Positions 34,186 through 43,946 are shown, counted from the stretch's first letter. The stretch: DNA of 64,000 bases from JAJTFW01 sp903922455 (GCA_943329665.2 CALQEU020000007.1:1-64000), one strand, 5' to 3'. Notes: generated by a model not told the origin, from the letters alone. Made by a program: numbers and translations.

Positions 34186-36609
34186 TTAACTCTCTATCAC
34201 TCTCAGCTTGGCGAACTTCAAGAGCAGTTGCTTTTGTCCTTGTCCTTCGAACAGAATCGTCGCTTTGTTTTCAGGAACTCGTCCTTCCAAAGCAATGACT
34301 TGCCCTTTTCCAAAACGTTGGTGTTCGACAAAAACGCCTACCAAAATTTTTGATGGATCATCTGCTTTGAAATCTGAAATAATTGGAGAAGGAGAAGCGT
34401 GCCCAACTTTTTTAAAACCTTTCGGTATGTCGTTACCGTTAGTTGGTGCCGATGGTTTTGGCGCAACATTTGATTTACTACTATATTTACTTTGCGATCC
34501 CGAATAGGATTTATTTCCTGTTGATTTTGATAAGCCACGATGTGTGTTTTGATTTCCACTTCCAAATTGATCCCATCCACCGCGTTCGTCAACATCATCA
34601 AACAATGCATTTCCTTTTTGAACGGGCATGTCAAGGCAAGCACTGTCAATCTCTTCTAAAAATCGACTCGGTTGACTTGAAATTAAATTCCCCCAGCGAT
34701 AGCGTGTAGCCGCCATCGATAAAGTTAATTTTTGTTCAGCACGAGTGATGGCAACATAAAACAATCTTCTTTCTTCTTCTAATTCTGTTCTGGAATTTAC
34801 ACTGAGCTGTGATGGAAATAAATTTTCTTCCAATCCAACAATATGAACGTGTTTAAACTCCAATCCTTTTGCACTATGGATGGTCATCAAGGATACTTTA
34901 TTGTCATCACCATCTTTTTCGTTGTCGGCATCTGTTAATAAAGCAATGTCTTGTAAGTACAAATCCAATGTTCTTAAATCTGGTAGTGCGTGTTCGGCTG
35001 ATGGAGATTCTAATGGGATTTTTCCATCTTCACTAAATTCTTTTATCCCATTCAGAAGAGCTTGCACGTTTTCGTAATGATTTACTCCTTCTGGCGTGCG
35101 GTCGTTATAAAGTTCAGTTAATATTCCGCAAGCAGAAGAAATATGACTCGCTAATTCATAGGCACTATGATCGGCTAACATAATTTGCCAACTGCGAACC
35201 ATCTTTCCAAATTCAAAAACTTTATCTCGAATGCCGGAGTTAATTCCGACTGGTAACGTATTGATTTTTTGAATGACTTCCCACGTCGTTTCATTGTTTA
35301 AAACAGAAAATTCAATGATTCTATCGACCGTCGTTTTACCAATTCCTCGAGTGGGATAATTGATAATTCGTTTCATGGCTTCTTCGTCTTGCGGATTAAT
35401 CGCCATCCGGAAGTATGCCAGCAAATCTTTAATTTCTTTTCGGTTGTAAAAAGATACACCCCCAAATACACGGTAAGGAATATTTTGTTTACGCAAAGCT
35501 TCTTCCATCGATCGGCTTTGAGCGTTGGTGCGATAAAGAATTGCAAAATCTTTATTTTGAAGTTGCTTGTTCATCTTATCCTCAAAAATGGAACTTGCTA
35601 CTTGATATCCTTCTTCATTATCACTGAGAGCTTTTAAAACCCGAATTTTTTCACCACTTTGATTGTCTGTCCAAACGTCTTTCTTCAGTTGATTTTTATT
35701 GACTACAATCACCGAGTTCGCAGCTTGCACAATCGTTTTCGTACTTCTATAATTCTGTTCGAGCTTAAAAGTTTTTAAATCTTCATAATCTTTTTCAAAG
35801 TTCAAAATATTCTGAATATTCGCTCCTCTGAAAGCATAAATACTTTGTGCATCATCACCCACCACGCAAATGTTTTGATGCATGGCCGATAATTTTTTTA
35901 CTATGATGTACTGAGCAAAGTTGGTGTCCTGAAACTCATCTACCATCACATACTTAAATTTCGTTTGGTATTTGTATAAAACTTCTGGGTGTTCGTTAAA
36001 AAGTCGCCAGGTATTGAAAAGAATATCATCAAAATCCATAGCGCCTGCTTTGAAACAACGCTTGCTGTACATTTCGAACAACATTCCCATTTTTGGTTTG
36101 CCAGTCGATTTATCATCACTGGCATAATCCGCGTTGTCTTGATAATCTTTCCAAGTATATAAATTATTTTTTCCTGATGAAATGCGATTCAAAACAGCAC
36201 TTGGCTTATACGTTTTGTCATCTAGATTTTGTTCTTTTAGAATATCACGGATCAAACTTTTACTATCGTCCGAATCATAAATAGTAAAGTTTTTAGGATA
36301 ATTAATTTTATCTGATTCAATACGGAGAATACGAGCAAATACAGAGTGAAAAGTTCCCATCCATAAATTCTTGGCTTCGTCTCCTACTACTTTCTGAATT
36401 CGCTCTTTCATTTCACGAGCGGCTTTATTGGTAAAGGTGAGCGAAAGTATATTGAAAGGATCACATCCTTTTTCGATAAGATGGGCAATACGATAAGTTA
36501 AAACTCGTGTTTTCCCTGAACCCGCACCTGCAATAATCATCACAGGTCCTTCGGTTTGTTTTACAGCTTCACGTTGCGATTCGTTTAATTGGGCAAGGTA
36601 ATTGGACAT
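34186..36609 (-). CDS. uvrD: UvrD/PcrA-family ATP-dependent DNA helicase
   Basis: Superfamily 1A 3'-5' helicase, about 807 residues. Q motif LNESQREAV, Walker A IIAGAGSGKTRVL, Ia SLTFTNKAAREM, Walker B MVDEFQDTN, III GDDAQSIYAFRGA, IV LEQNYRST, V VSLMTIHSAKGLEF and VI RRLFYVAITRAE are all intact. A Ser/Asn/Gly-rich linker (about 690-740) leads to a C-terminal Tudor-like segment (GVFVEHQRFGKGQVIAL) as in PcrA, which binds RNA polymerase. I start at ATG 36609 (MSNYLAQ), since the ATG at 36627 lies upstream of the -7 element at 36614-36621. Confidence 0.95.
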   Translation of the reverse strand: MSNYLAQLNESQREAVKQTEGPVMIIAGAGSGKTRVLTYRIAHLIEKGCDPFNILSLTFTNKAAREMKERIQKVVGDEAKNLWMGTFHSVFARILRIESDKINYPKNFTIYDSDDSKSLIRDILKEQNLDDKTYKPSAVLNRISSGKNNLYTWKDYQDNADYASDDKSTGKPKMGMLFEMYSKRCFKAGAMDFDDILFNTWRLFNEHPEVLYKYQTKFKYVMVDEFQDTNFAQYIIVKKLSAMHQNICVVGDDAQSIYAFRGANIQNILNFEKDYEDLKTFKLEQNYRSTKTIVQAANSVIVVNKNQLKKDVWTDNQSGEKIRVLKALSDNEEGYQVASSIFEDKMNKQLQNKDFAILYRTNAQSRSMEEALRKQNIPYRVFGGVSFYNRKEIKDLLAYFRMAINPQDEEAMKRIINYPTRGIGKTTVDRIIEFSVLNNETTWEVIQKINTLPVGINSGIRDKVFEFGKMVRSWQIMLADHSAYELASHISSACGILTELYNDRTPEGVNHYENVQALLNGIKEFSEDGKIPLESPSAEHALPDLRTLDLYLQDIALLTDADNEKDGDDNKVSLMTIHSAKGLEFKHVHIVGLEENLFPSQLSVNSRTELEEERRLFYVAITRAEQKLTLSMAATRYRWGNLISSQPSRFLEEIDSACLDMPVQKGNALFDDVDERGGWDQFGSGNQNTHRGLSKSTGNKSYSGSQSKYSSKSNVAPKPSAPTNGNDIPKGFKKVGHASPSPIISDFKADDPSKILVGVFVEHQRFGKGQVIALEGRVPENKATILFEGQGQKQLLLKFAKLRVIES

Positions 36610-36613
36610 GCTG

Positions 36614-36621
36614 CAAAAGTA
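36614..36621 (-). promoter_or_regulatory. -7 promoter element for uvrD, 4 nt before the start codon
   Basis: Minus strand TACTTTTG followed by GCAGC-like 4-nt spacing and ATG at 36609; predicts a leaderless mRNA. Confidence 0.5.
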
Positions 36622-36894
36622 ATGCATTTCATCGTGACGAAAAATCTAATTTTTCAGTCGTTTGTAAACGTTTATGAGGCTATTTAATAGTAGGTTGAAT
36701 ATTAAAGCAATAGTTATCCTTCTTTTATTGACAAGTTTAGTTACAAAATCATAAATCCGTGAAATCCGCCAAATCCTAGTCATCCGCGCCTGCCTCAAGC
36801 AAGCTGTTTCAATTATGTTAAACTTTGTTACCGCGAAAATTAAATCATACTTTAATAATCACGCTCGCAATCACATATTAATTTATTTTATTAA
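36622..36894. other. Gene-free stretch with ATCCGTGAAATCCGCC repeat
   Basis: 36752-36790 contains AATCCGTGAAATCCGCCAAA and CATCCGCG words, a motif class often met between bacterial genes. The rest is AT-rich without an open frame worth calling. Confidence 0.5.
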
Positions 36895-39800
36895 TTACGG
36901 AGTTGTTAGATCGAAACTCTTGGAAGTAGTATTAAACAAAATAGGTGTCTTGCTCCATGTTTCAATGGCGTTTCTGTATTTCACTACCACATAAAAAGAA
37001 TTATTATATGCTGCAATAGGGAATTGTAAATTAGCAATTCCGTTTGTTAACACCACTTCTTGGTCGGTGTAAATTATGTTGTAAGGACTTGTTGTACTAG
37101 CCAACGCTACCATGATGGTATCTGTTACCGTTGTTGCGCCTACCGGATTACTTACCGCTTGCATTTGATTGGATGCTGGATTGTAATATCCTTCCATAAA
37201 TATTTTTAAACTTAAACTCACCGTTGCGTTTAATCCAGTTATACGAATATTATCTACATAAATATTATTTCCATAATTACCATGATTCATAAATGAAAGT
37301 TGAATGCTTTGTCCGCTATAAACGCTGAGATCTACAGAATCTGTTCTCCATTGTGTCGATGTGGGTATAAAGTTACCGCCCGTTCCAGGTACAGTAGCTA
37401 ATGTGTTTCCAGGTTTCACGTAGATGCTCGAATAATTAACACCACAATTTGTAGAGGCAAGCACAGCAAGCGAATCCAAATAAGTAGGACTAGTACTATA
37501 AAGTTGATGCGCCACATCAAATTTTAATTGATAATTCCCATATCCATTCAGAAAGTATTGCGGAGAAACTACTTGATCACGAGCTCCGAAAGAATTAAGT
37601 GAATAGTTTAAGAACACCATGGATCCACTTCCTACTCCAAATCCACTCGCTTGTCCCGACCGTGACCACATATTTCCATCACTTCCTCCATCTACATTGC
37701 TCCATAAATTAGGCGGAAAGGTAGTTAATTCAAAATCTTGAATTAATGGAATTGGTTGTCCTGTAGTTGAAATGTAATTATTTTTAGTGATTGTATTATT
37801 TCCGCCTAGACCACTAACGGTAAGGCTTACCGTAAACACACCCGAGGTGTTGAAAACTACTTTTGGATTTTGTAAATTAGAGGTAGAAGGTGAGCCGCCA
37901 GTAAAAGTCCATAGCCATGATGTTGGATTTCCAGTAGATAAATCGCTGAACGAAACAGAATCGCCTAAGCAAGGAGTATTTGTACTAGCTGTAAATGCAG
38001 CATTGATTGATCTTAAATTACTGATCGGCGTTTCCCACATTCCTCTTCCATATGTAGAAACCCGTAAAGCTGAATTATTAGTTCCATCATCAAAGATGCA
38101 AATGTCGTTGATGGTAGTTCGAGATGGTAAATTCTGATTGAATAATGTCCAGCTGGTATGTGGTCCTAATTTGAAGTAAACTGAATTATTGCCTCCACCT
38201 ACAATCATCATTTCACTGCTTGGGAAGAAATCATCCGTAATAATTCCAACATAATTTACCGAGGGTAAATTGTATGAAACGTTGGTCCACGTGGCGCCAT
38301 TGTCGATGGACTTATACACCCTTGTGTTTAGTATGGCATACAATTTATTCAAACTGCTTTTTACGGAAACTATACTTGCATTGTTATTCGATGCAAAAGG
38401 CAATGCATACTGTGTAAATGTGGGTACTGCACTCATCGCATTGGTAGATACATAAATTTTCTGATCATTGGTGATGGCATACACTCGGTTGCTATCGGCT
38501 TGTGAAACATACAATGCCATGATACGTGTTGTGAATGATGAAATAGTGTTCCAAGTAGGAGTAGCCGCCGATAAGTTAGAAGTGCGAAAAACATTGGAGT
38601 CGCCAACAAAGGCAATGTTGGGTGTTGATCTGTAAAAAGCAATAGCTCTAAAACTGGTTACGGGTAATCCATACGTCGACTCACTGCTATTTACATTTCT
38701 TCTTCTTGCATTATCAAAATAATAAACACGCTGGCTATTTGGAAAGTAATCGAAAGCACACCTCGACGACCAATCACCACCTCGGTTAGTGAACCATTTG
38801 TTTCCAGTGTTTGCATAGTATAATTCGCCATTATCTTGAGTTCCGATGCTGATCATGTCTTTACGAGTAGGACTACAAAACCCTCTATAAATTTCGTATC
38901 CATAAATCCCATCACTTTTGGCTGTCCAATTCACCCCTCCATTTGTACTCAACCAAACACCACCATCATTCATATTATATAGCTGTGAATTGTCATATGG
39001 ATTAGTGAAGATTTGATGCATATCAGTATGTACTGCTGCCCACCAATTGGTGAGTTGTATCCAGTTTACTCCGCCATCTGTTGACTTCCAGACGGCATGA
39101 CCCACCCAGTATACGATATTGGCATTGACACGATCTACACCCAATCCAAAATTATAATCACCTTGACCTACATCACCCGCTGCATTGGTATAATAAGTGA
39201 GGTAGGGTGAAGGTGTTGTTTTGACAGCAGTGAAACTAGTCCCTCCATTTATGGATTTATATAATATACCACCGTTGCTTACCATTCCGAAATAAACAAT
39301 ATTAGTATCAGCAGGGCTAACAGCAACACGACAACCATTTCCATTGGTTACACCCGATGGCATAACAATTCCAGCATTGATTTGTATCCAAGTATCGCCA
39401 TAATCTGTAGAACGAAAAAATGCTGAATCGGTGGTGGCTGCATAAAGCACTCTAGAGCCAGGTCGCTTTTCTTTTAAATCATCAAAAGAACGTGAGGCAG
39501 TTTTTAAAGTCCAGGTAGTTCCACCATTAATAGTTTTGTAAATCCCAACGTTAGTAGCAGCCACGATCACTTGGTTATTGGTGGGATCCATCAGCATTTC
39601 CAACACTAATTTTGAAGTGAGCGAAGTAGCATTAAAAGTAGCTCCTCCGTTGGTTGATTTATATACGCCACTTCCACTATAGTAATAATTATGATCACCT
39701 GTTCCTAAGTATAAAATTTGATCGTTGGTGTGGTCAATACAAACCGACGCTAAACGCATTCCAGGCATGAGGTCGCATCCTGGTGCGATGGTCCAGGTAT

Positions 39801-40032
39801 TACCTGCATTATTGCTGATGAATAATCCGCCACGGGCACTGATGGCGTAAAATTTTTGAGAATTGGTGGGATGGAATTTTAGCTGACTAATCCGACTAAT
39901 TCCATGAATTTGTCCGCTCACATTGGTAGGAAAAAAATCAGGAGCAACAGGCGACCAATTTGCAGTTTGACTAAAGGAAGGCGAAGCAATAATGAAAAAT
40001 AAGTTTATGATTACTAATATAATTTTATTCAT
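36895..40032 (-). CDS. Large exported BNR-repeat (sortilin-like) and PKD-domain protein
   Basis: 1045 residues with a signal peptide (about 1-21, ending SPSFSQ). Residues about 30-670 are beta-propeller repeats of the BNR/VPS10-sortilin type, each with an Asp-box-like SxNxGxTW core (SNNAGNTWT, STNGGATF, TINGGTTWT, STDGGVNW). A PKD domain follows (about 680-755, SWLWTFTGGSPS), then a jelly-roll-like segment (FLNGYGNYQLKFDV) and a C-terminal beta domain (IFMEGYYNP...). No type A or B T9SS domain is recognisable at the end. Secreted or surface-bound; probably carbohydrate- or protein-binding. Downstream of the small exported gene at 40072 with a 39-bp gap. Confidence 0.85.
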   Translation of the reverse strand: MNKIILVIINLFFIIASPSFSQTANWSPVAPDFFPTNVSGQIHGISRISQLKFHPTNSQKFYAISARGGLFISNNAGNTWTIAPGCDLMPGMRLASVCIDHTNDQILYLGTGDHNYYYSGSGVYKSTNGGATFNATSLTSKLVLEMLMDPTNNQVIVAATNVGIYKTINGGTTWTLKTASRSFDDLKEKRPGSRVLYAATTDSAFFRSTDYGDTWIQINAGIVMPSGVTNGNGCRVAVSPADTNIVYFGMVSNGGILYKSINGGTSFTAVKTTPSPYLTYYTNAAGDVGQGDYNFGLGVDRVNANIVYWVGHAVWKSTDGGVNWIQLTNWWAAVHTDMHQIFTNPYDNSQLYNMNDGGVWLSTNGGVNWTAKSDGIYGYEIYRGFCSPTRKDMISIGTQDNGELYYANTGNKWFTNRGGDWSSRCAFDYFPNSQRVYYFDNARRRNVNSSESTYGLPVTSFRAIAFYRSTPNIAFVGDSNVFRTSNLSAATPTWNTISSFTTRIMALYVSQADSNRVYAITNDQKIYVSTNAMSAVPTFTQYALPFASNNNASIVSVKSSLNKLYAILNTRVYKSIDNGATWTNVSYNLPSVNYVGIITDDFFPSSEMMIVGGGNNSVYFKLGPHTSWTLFNQNLPSRTTINDICIFDDGTNNSALRVSTYGRGMWETPISNLRSINAAFTASTNTPCLGDSVSFSDLSTGNPTSWLWTFTGGSPSTSNLQNPKVVFNTSGVFTVSLTVSGLGGNNTITKNNYISTTGQPIPLIQDFELTTFPPNLWSNVDGGSDGNMWSRSGQASGFGVGSGSMVFLNYSLNSFGARDQVVSPQYFLNGYGNYQLKFDVAHQLYSTSPTYLDSLAVLASTNCGVNYSSIYVKPGNTLATVPGTGGNFIPTSTQWRTDSVDLSVYSGQSIQLSFMNHGNYGNNIYVDNIRITGLNATVSLSLKIFMEGYYNPASNQMQAVSNPVGATTVTDTIMVALASTTSPYNIIYTDQEVVLTNGIANLQFPIAAYNNSFYVVVKYRNAIETWSKTPILFNTTSKSFDLTTP

Positions 40033-40071
40033 CTTTTCGTAGTGGTGTATCGTTAGGAGAAGTTTCGAAAA

Positions 40072-40515
40072 TTATTTGCCTTTTACTTGTTGTTGTTTCT
40101 GAAAAATTTCTAGTCGCTCCTGTTCACTTAGGATTCGTCCATCTGATTGAACAAAGGGAAACACAGTACGCTTCCAATCTTTAAATCGTTTAAATTGATA
40201 CTTTATATTTTCATATTTGTTGCGTTGAACTTGTGTCCAAGACGCGCGCGCATTTCTCAAACTATCCGCTTCAGCAGATGTAATCTTTCCTTCCGTAATC
40301 AATTCGTCTTCCTCTTCTGGTTCAATTTTCCCTTCCCAATACGCATCAAAAGCTTTTACTGCTTCATAATAATTTACTTGAGGATCTTGCATCATTGAAA
40401 TCCAGTTCGGATTCGTTGTGTCGTCGGTGCGAGGTTTTTCTTTTTTTTCTTGAGCTTGTGTTGATTGAAATAGGAATAGCATTAGCAAGAAGCTGAGTAT
40501 TGCGCGATGGTTCAT
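40072..40515 (-). CDS. Small exported protein paired with the BNR/PKD protein
   Basis: 147 residues. Signal peptide (about 1-21, ending STQAQ), then a highly charged helical protein with NWISMMQDPQVNYYEAVKAF (about 37-56), Glu-rich middle and a Gln/Lys-rich tail. No catalytic motif. First gene of a two-gene operon with the 1045-residue secreted protein; its helical, charged nature would suit a chaperone or anchor, but that is a guess from context. Confidence 0.75.
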   Translation of the reverse strand: MNHRAILSFLLMLFLFQSTQAQEKKEKPRTDDTTNPNWISMMQDPQVNYYEAVKAFDAYWEGKIEPEEEDELITEGKITSAEADSLRNARASWTQVQRNKYENIKYQFKRFKDWKRTVFPFVQSDGRILSEQERLEIFQKQQQVKGK

Positions 40516-40531
40516 GGGGAGGTATTTTAAC

Positions 40532-40539
40532 CAAAAATA
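40532..40539 (-). promoter_or_regulatory. -7 promoter element for the BNR/PKD operon
   Basis: Minus strand TATTTTTG, 16 nt before the start at 40515. Confidence 0.5.
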
Positions 40540-40760
40540 AGGCTTTTTTCATTTAACGCAAGATGTATTACTTTTCTTATTCACAGGATATCGTTGTTTA
40601 TGCTTTTCTTTTCATTTTGGGAAGTATTACCTCCATGTTACTTACTAGCCTGAGCCCCAGCAATCCTCTAACCTACCTAGCTTGCTATTCAACGTATTAG
40701 ATTTACTTATTTAACGCTGGCTATCGGGATCACTTATACACCTCTTGATAGCAATAAGGA

Positions 40761-40790
40761 TTGCCAATTTCCAAATTTTTCCTATCTTTA
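40761..40790 (+). promoter_or_regulatory. Promoter of the lysyl oxidase gene
   Basis: TTG at 40761-40763, a 19-bp spacer and TATCTTTA at 40783-40790, one base off the -7 consensus. Spacing fits the Bacteroidota promoter model. It places transcription start at about 40795, so translation must begin at the ATG at 40809. Confidence 0.5.
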
Positions 40791-40808
40791 TTTCCTCAAA
40801 CACATGCT

Positions 40809-43178
40809 ATGACCAGAATTATTCTATCCTTATTATTACTGATTATTATTGTTGATGCACAAGCCCAATGTCCCATAGGCAAGAGTGAAGTCATCGTATT
40901 TATTCAGCCCGATAGTTACCCCAATGAAACCAGTTGGTCACTTAAAAATAATTCAGGAGCTATTTTAATGTCGGGCGCTTTCACAGGAGATACCATGTGT
41001 GTAGATTCTGGCGCTTGTTTGATTTTTGAGATGGAGGATACTTATGGAGACGGTATTTGTTGTGGTTTTGGAAATGGTTTTTATAGCGTAAGCGTGAATG
41101 GCGTTATACAAGCTGCTGGAGGTCAATTTACGTTTAGTGAAGTGAGTTATGTGAGTTGCCCCGCTGGAAGTAATTGCGGTTCTGCGTTTACAGTTTATCA
41201 AGATTCTGTTAATTCTTCTATTAGTTCATCGACTTGGTATGAATTTACTCCTGATACTACAGGTACATTTAATGTGAGCACCTGTTTTCCTGCTAATACT
41301 TGCGATACACGCGTTTGGATTTATGATCATTGCACCAATCTGGTGTGGAATAATGCCAATGCAGGAACGTTATATTACAATGATTCGGCTTGTGGTTTAC
41401 AAGCATTCATTGCAGCTGGACTTCAAGCAGGGCAAACGTATTATATTCGAATTGGAGGAGATACCTCTTGTACCAATGATACTATCACTTGGCAAATTAC
41501 TTACGGCGGTCCCATTGTAGGTTGTACCGATCCTGCTGCTTGTAATTATAATCCTTTGGCAACAGTCAATAATAATATTTGTATTTATCCCGGTGATCCC
41601 AATTGTAATTCAGGTCCTGATTTGGTAGTGGATGGAGCTGCGTTCAGCTCTTCCCTCACCGTAGGTGTAGTTAATGGAAACGATGTTTGCTTAATTGGCG
41701 AAGGTTGTTTGTCGGGGTATGGTGCTCGTGATGTTATCAATTTTACTACACGCATTGCAAATATTGGAGATGCTGATTATTATATTGGTCAACCTCAAAC
41801 TGGAAATACACAATTTGTTTTTGATCAATGCCACGGTCATTGGCATTATGCCGGTTATGCGCAATATGATATTTATGATAGTTTAGGCGTGCCCATGCAA
41901 GCCGGATTTAAGAATGGATTTTGCGTTATGGATCTGCAATGTTTCGGCGGAGTAGCTAAGTATGGTTGTGGCGATATGGGCATCTCTGCCGCATGCGCTG
42001 ATATTTATGGCGCCGGCTTAGCATGTCAATGGCTCGATATTACAAATATTCCCGCAGGGCGTTATACAATGGTCATTCGTGTGAACTGGGATCAAGATCC
42101 AGATGCGTTAGGTAGACAAGAACAACGTTTCGATAATAATGTGGCTGCTGTTTGCGTCAATATTACGCGCGATACACTTAATGTGCCTTCATTTACTGTT
42201 CTTCCCAACTGTCAACCTTTGATTGATTGTGCTGGTGATACTTTTGGTTTAGCTGTGTATGATTGCATGGGAAATTGCAACGGGACACGTGTGCGAGGAG
42301 ATTTAGATTTAGATACGTTACAAACCGATACGGACATTAATCTTTACATGACCGATATTACGTCACAAAATGCGGTTTCCCCATGTAATGATTTGAATGG
42401 AGATAATAGTTTAACGGTAACTGATGTTGCACTCTTAAGCGGTTGTATTCGTTCTCAAAATGGATCCCACAATCATCAAGGTGGTACTCAAAACACGCAT
42501 AGACATTGCGAATTCCCATGGAATATTCTAAATATAAATGATACCGTGAAGCTGGGTATTGGCGCCATAAATACTACAGCTAAATATTTGGATTTACAAA
42601 TTGCTAATGCGGATTGCCGTTTGTTAGGATTGGATTTCACCATGACAGGCTTGCAAATTGATTCCGTCGTTTCCATCTATCCTGGTTTCGAACCCTTGTT
42701 TCAGTGGAATGCAACCACAGGCCGAATAATATTTATTGATTCTTCTGAAGTTTCATTGACAAAACAAATTGTTCCTGTTAACTTCCTGCGTGTTTATTAT
42801 AGTTCGTTGAGTTCTTCAACCATCTGTATTGCTCAATTGAATGCTAGCGTGAATTCAGATTATGAAGAAACCAATAAAGTGATTTATAATGGATGTGTTT
42901 CTGTTACCGGAAATAGTCATTTATATAAGAGTGGAATTTTATCCATTGTTCCCAATCCATCAAAAGGAATATTCAGACTTAAATCGAATTCTTTGCAAGG
43001 GCAAGTCTCTAAAGTTTCTATTGTAGATGTCATGGGTAAAGTGGTCATGCAAGAACGGGAAATTTCACTGGATACTGATGGAATGGAATTGGATTTAAGT
43101 CATCTCCCTTCTGGAATGTATTTAGTCAATTTTAAAAGCGAAGGTATTCACGTCATTGAACGATTGGTGATTGAATAA
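40809..43178 (+). CDS. Secreted lysyl oxidase with dockerin-like and T9SS type A domains
   Basis: About 789 residues. Signal peptide (1-20, ending VDAQAQ); a Cys-rich beta domain (21-125, EDTYGDGICCG); a second beta domain (125-235) and GCTDPAACNYNPLA (238-251). Residues about 270-455 match the lysyl oxidase catalytic domain: copper-type histidines in CHGHWHY (342, 344, 346), FKNGFC with Lys368, CADIY with Tyr400, and CQWLDIT. Lys and Tyr occupy the positions that form the lysyl-tyrosylquinone cofactor in the human enzyme. Two dockerin-like EF-hand segments follow (GDLDLDTLQTDTDINLYM; NDLNGDNSLTVTDVALL), then the type A sorting domain with PNPSKG and LPSGMYLV. Oxidises lysine or primary amines outside the cell; real substrate unknown. 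Confidence 0.88.
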   Translation: MTRIILSLLLLIIIVDAQAQCPIGKSEVIVFIQPDSYPNETSWSLKNNSGAILMSGAFTGDTMCVDSGACLIFEMEDTYGDGICCGFGNGFYSVSVNGVIQAAGGQFTFSEVSYVSCPAGSNCGSAFTVYQDSVNSSISSSTWYEFTPDTTGTFNVSTCFPANTCDTRVWIYDHCTNLVWNNANAGTLYYNDSACGLQAFIAAGLQAGQTYYIRIGGDTSCTNDTITWQITYGGPIVGCTDPAACNYNPLATVNNNICIYPGDPNCNSGPDLVVDGAAFSSSLTVGVVNGNDVCLIGEGCLSGYGARDVINFTTRIANIGDADYYIGQPQTGNTQFVFDQCHGHWHYAGYAQYDIYDSLGVPMQAGFKNGFCVMDLQCFGGVAKYGCGDMGISAACADIYGAGLACQWLDITNIPAGRYTMVIRVNWDQDPDALGRQEQRFDNNVAAVCVNITRDTLNVPSFTVLPNCQPLIDCAGDTFGLAVYDCMGNCNGTRVRGDLDLDTLQTDTDINLYMTDITSQNAVSPCNDLNGDNSLTVTDVALLSGCIRSQNGSHNHQGGTQNTHRHCEFPWNILNINDTVKLGIGAINTTAKYLDLQIANADCRLLGLDFTMTGLQIDSVVSIYPGFEPLFQWNATTGRIIFIDSSEVSLTKQIVPVNFLRVYYSSLSSSTICIAQLNASVNSDYEETNKVIYNGCVSVTGNSHLYKSGILSIVPNPSKGIFRLKSNSLQGQVSKVSIVDVMGKVVMQEREISLDTDGMELDLSHLPSGMYLVNFKSEGIHVIERLVIE

Positions 43179-43343
43179 AAAGATAACTGGTTTTTTTGTA
43201 ATAGAGATGAATTCAGAACGTTATTACGTCTTGTTTCTTTGTATGAACTCCGTGAACTTGTGGTAAAGGAATATTATATAAAATGGCTTTGAAAAAATTC
43301 ATACTTTAAAGAATTAGAAGAGTTACTTCTATTAGCGCATTTT

Positions 43344-43467
43344 CTTTTACCGCGGAGGGCACAAAGATGGCACGGAGGAACACGGAGAAATTCTTTATCT
43401 CTAAATAAAATTTGATTTATAACACTTAGTATACTCTGTGTAAAACTTCGTGTTCTCCGTGGTAAAG
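43344..43467. repeat. Imperfect inverted repeat of CACGGAG type
   Basis: CTTTTACCGCGGAG (43344-43357) faces CTCCGTGGTAAAG (43455-43467); further ACACGGAG and TCGTGTTCTCCG blocks lie inside. Dispersed intergenic repeat class rather than a gene; it occupies the gap between the lysyl oxidase gene and the frameshifted gene (43179-43558). Confidence 0.7.
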
Positions 43468-43558
43468 TAAAGTTTGTAATTAGACAATGAACTTGATCAA
43501 TACCCAATTAAGTTTGACAAAAAGAGAACCATTAATAGCCCATAATCCATCGGATCTT

Positions 43559-43946
43559 TTATAATAAGAGGCCTGGCATGATAGCGCCCTCACGAATCGA
43601 TTGAAAATAACTTTCAAATTTATTCATTCCGTTCGCATCAAATTGCATCTTCTGATCGTTGAGATATACTTTTTGGTAACGTTTCACTACTTGACAAGCA
43701 GATGCCATCCAGCGCATGATAAAACCAATGTGCGCAAAGATTCTAGGCGGGTAAGTTGCTATGGACATCGTTTTTTTCATCGACAATAAAATACCAAGTT
43801 TGCGGAAGCTTATTGACTGGAGAGTGAATCGTGCAAAAGACTTTTTTCTCATCGCATACAAGGCAAACACCAATCGGAGCCGGTAAAAATGAGAAGTGCA
43901 TCTTTTTTAATTGCTCCTGCATTAGAAGTTGGTGATGTGAATCCAT
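43559..43946 (-). pseudogene. Small gene split by a one-base insertion in an A7 run
   Basis: Two overlapping minus-strand frames look like halves of one protein. The first (MDSHHQLLMQEQLKKMHF..., start 43946) runs to a stop at 43743; the second carries on through FAHIGFIMRWMASACQVV to a stop at 43559. Removing one A from the run of seven (T-run at 43771-43777) joins them in frame into about 128 residues without a stop, as DEKTMSIATY. Either a recent frameshift, a sequencing indel in a homopolymer, or programmed slippage. I do not recognise the family; Cys-rich CLVCDEKKVFC and a hydrophobic middle are all that can be seen. Confidence 0.6.

Noticed and set aside
33949..34353. 134-residue plus-strand ORF
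   Set aside because: Overlaps uvrD and DUF4290 on the opposite strand and has no family pattern.
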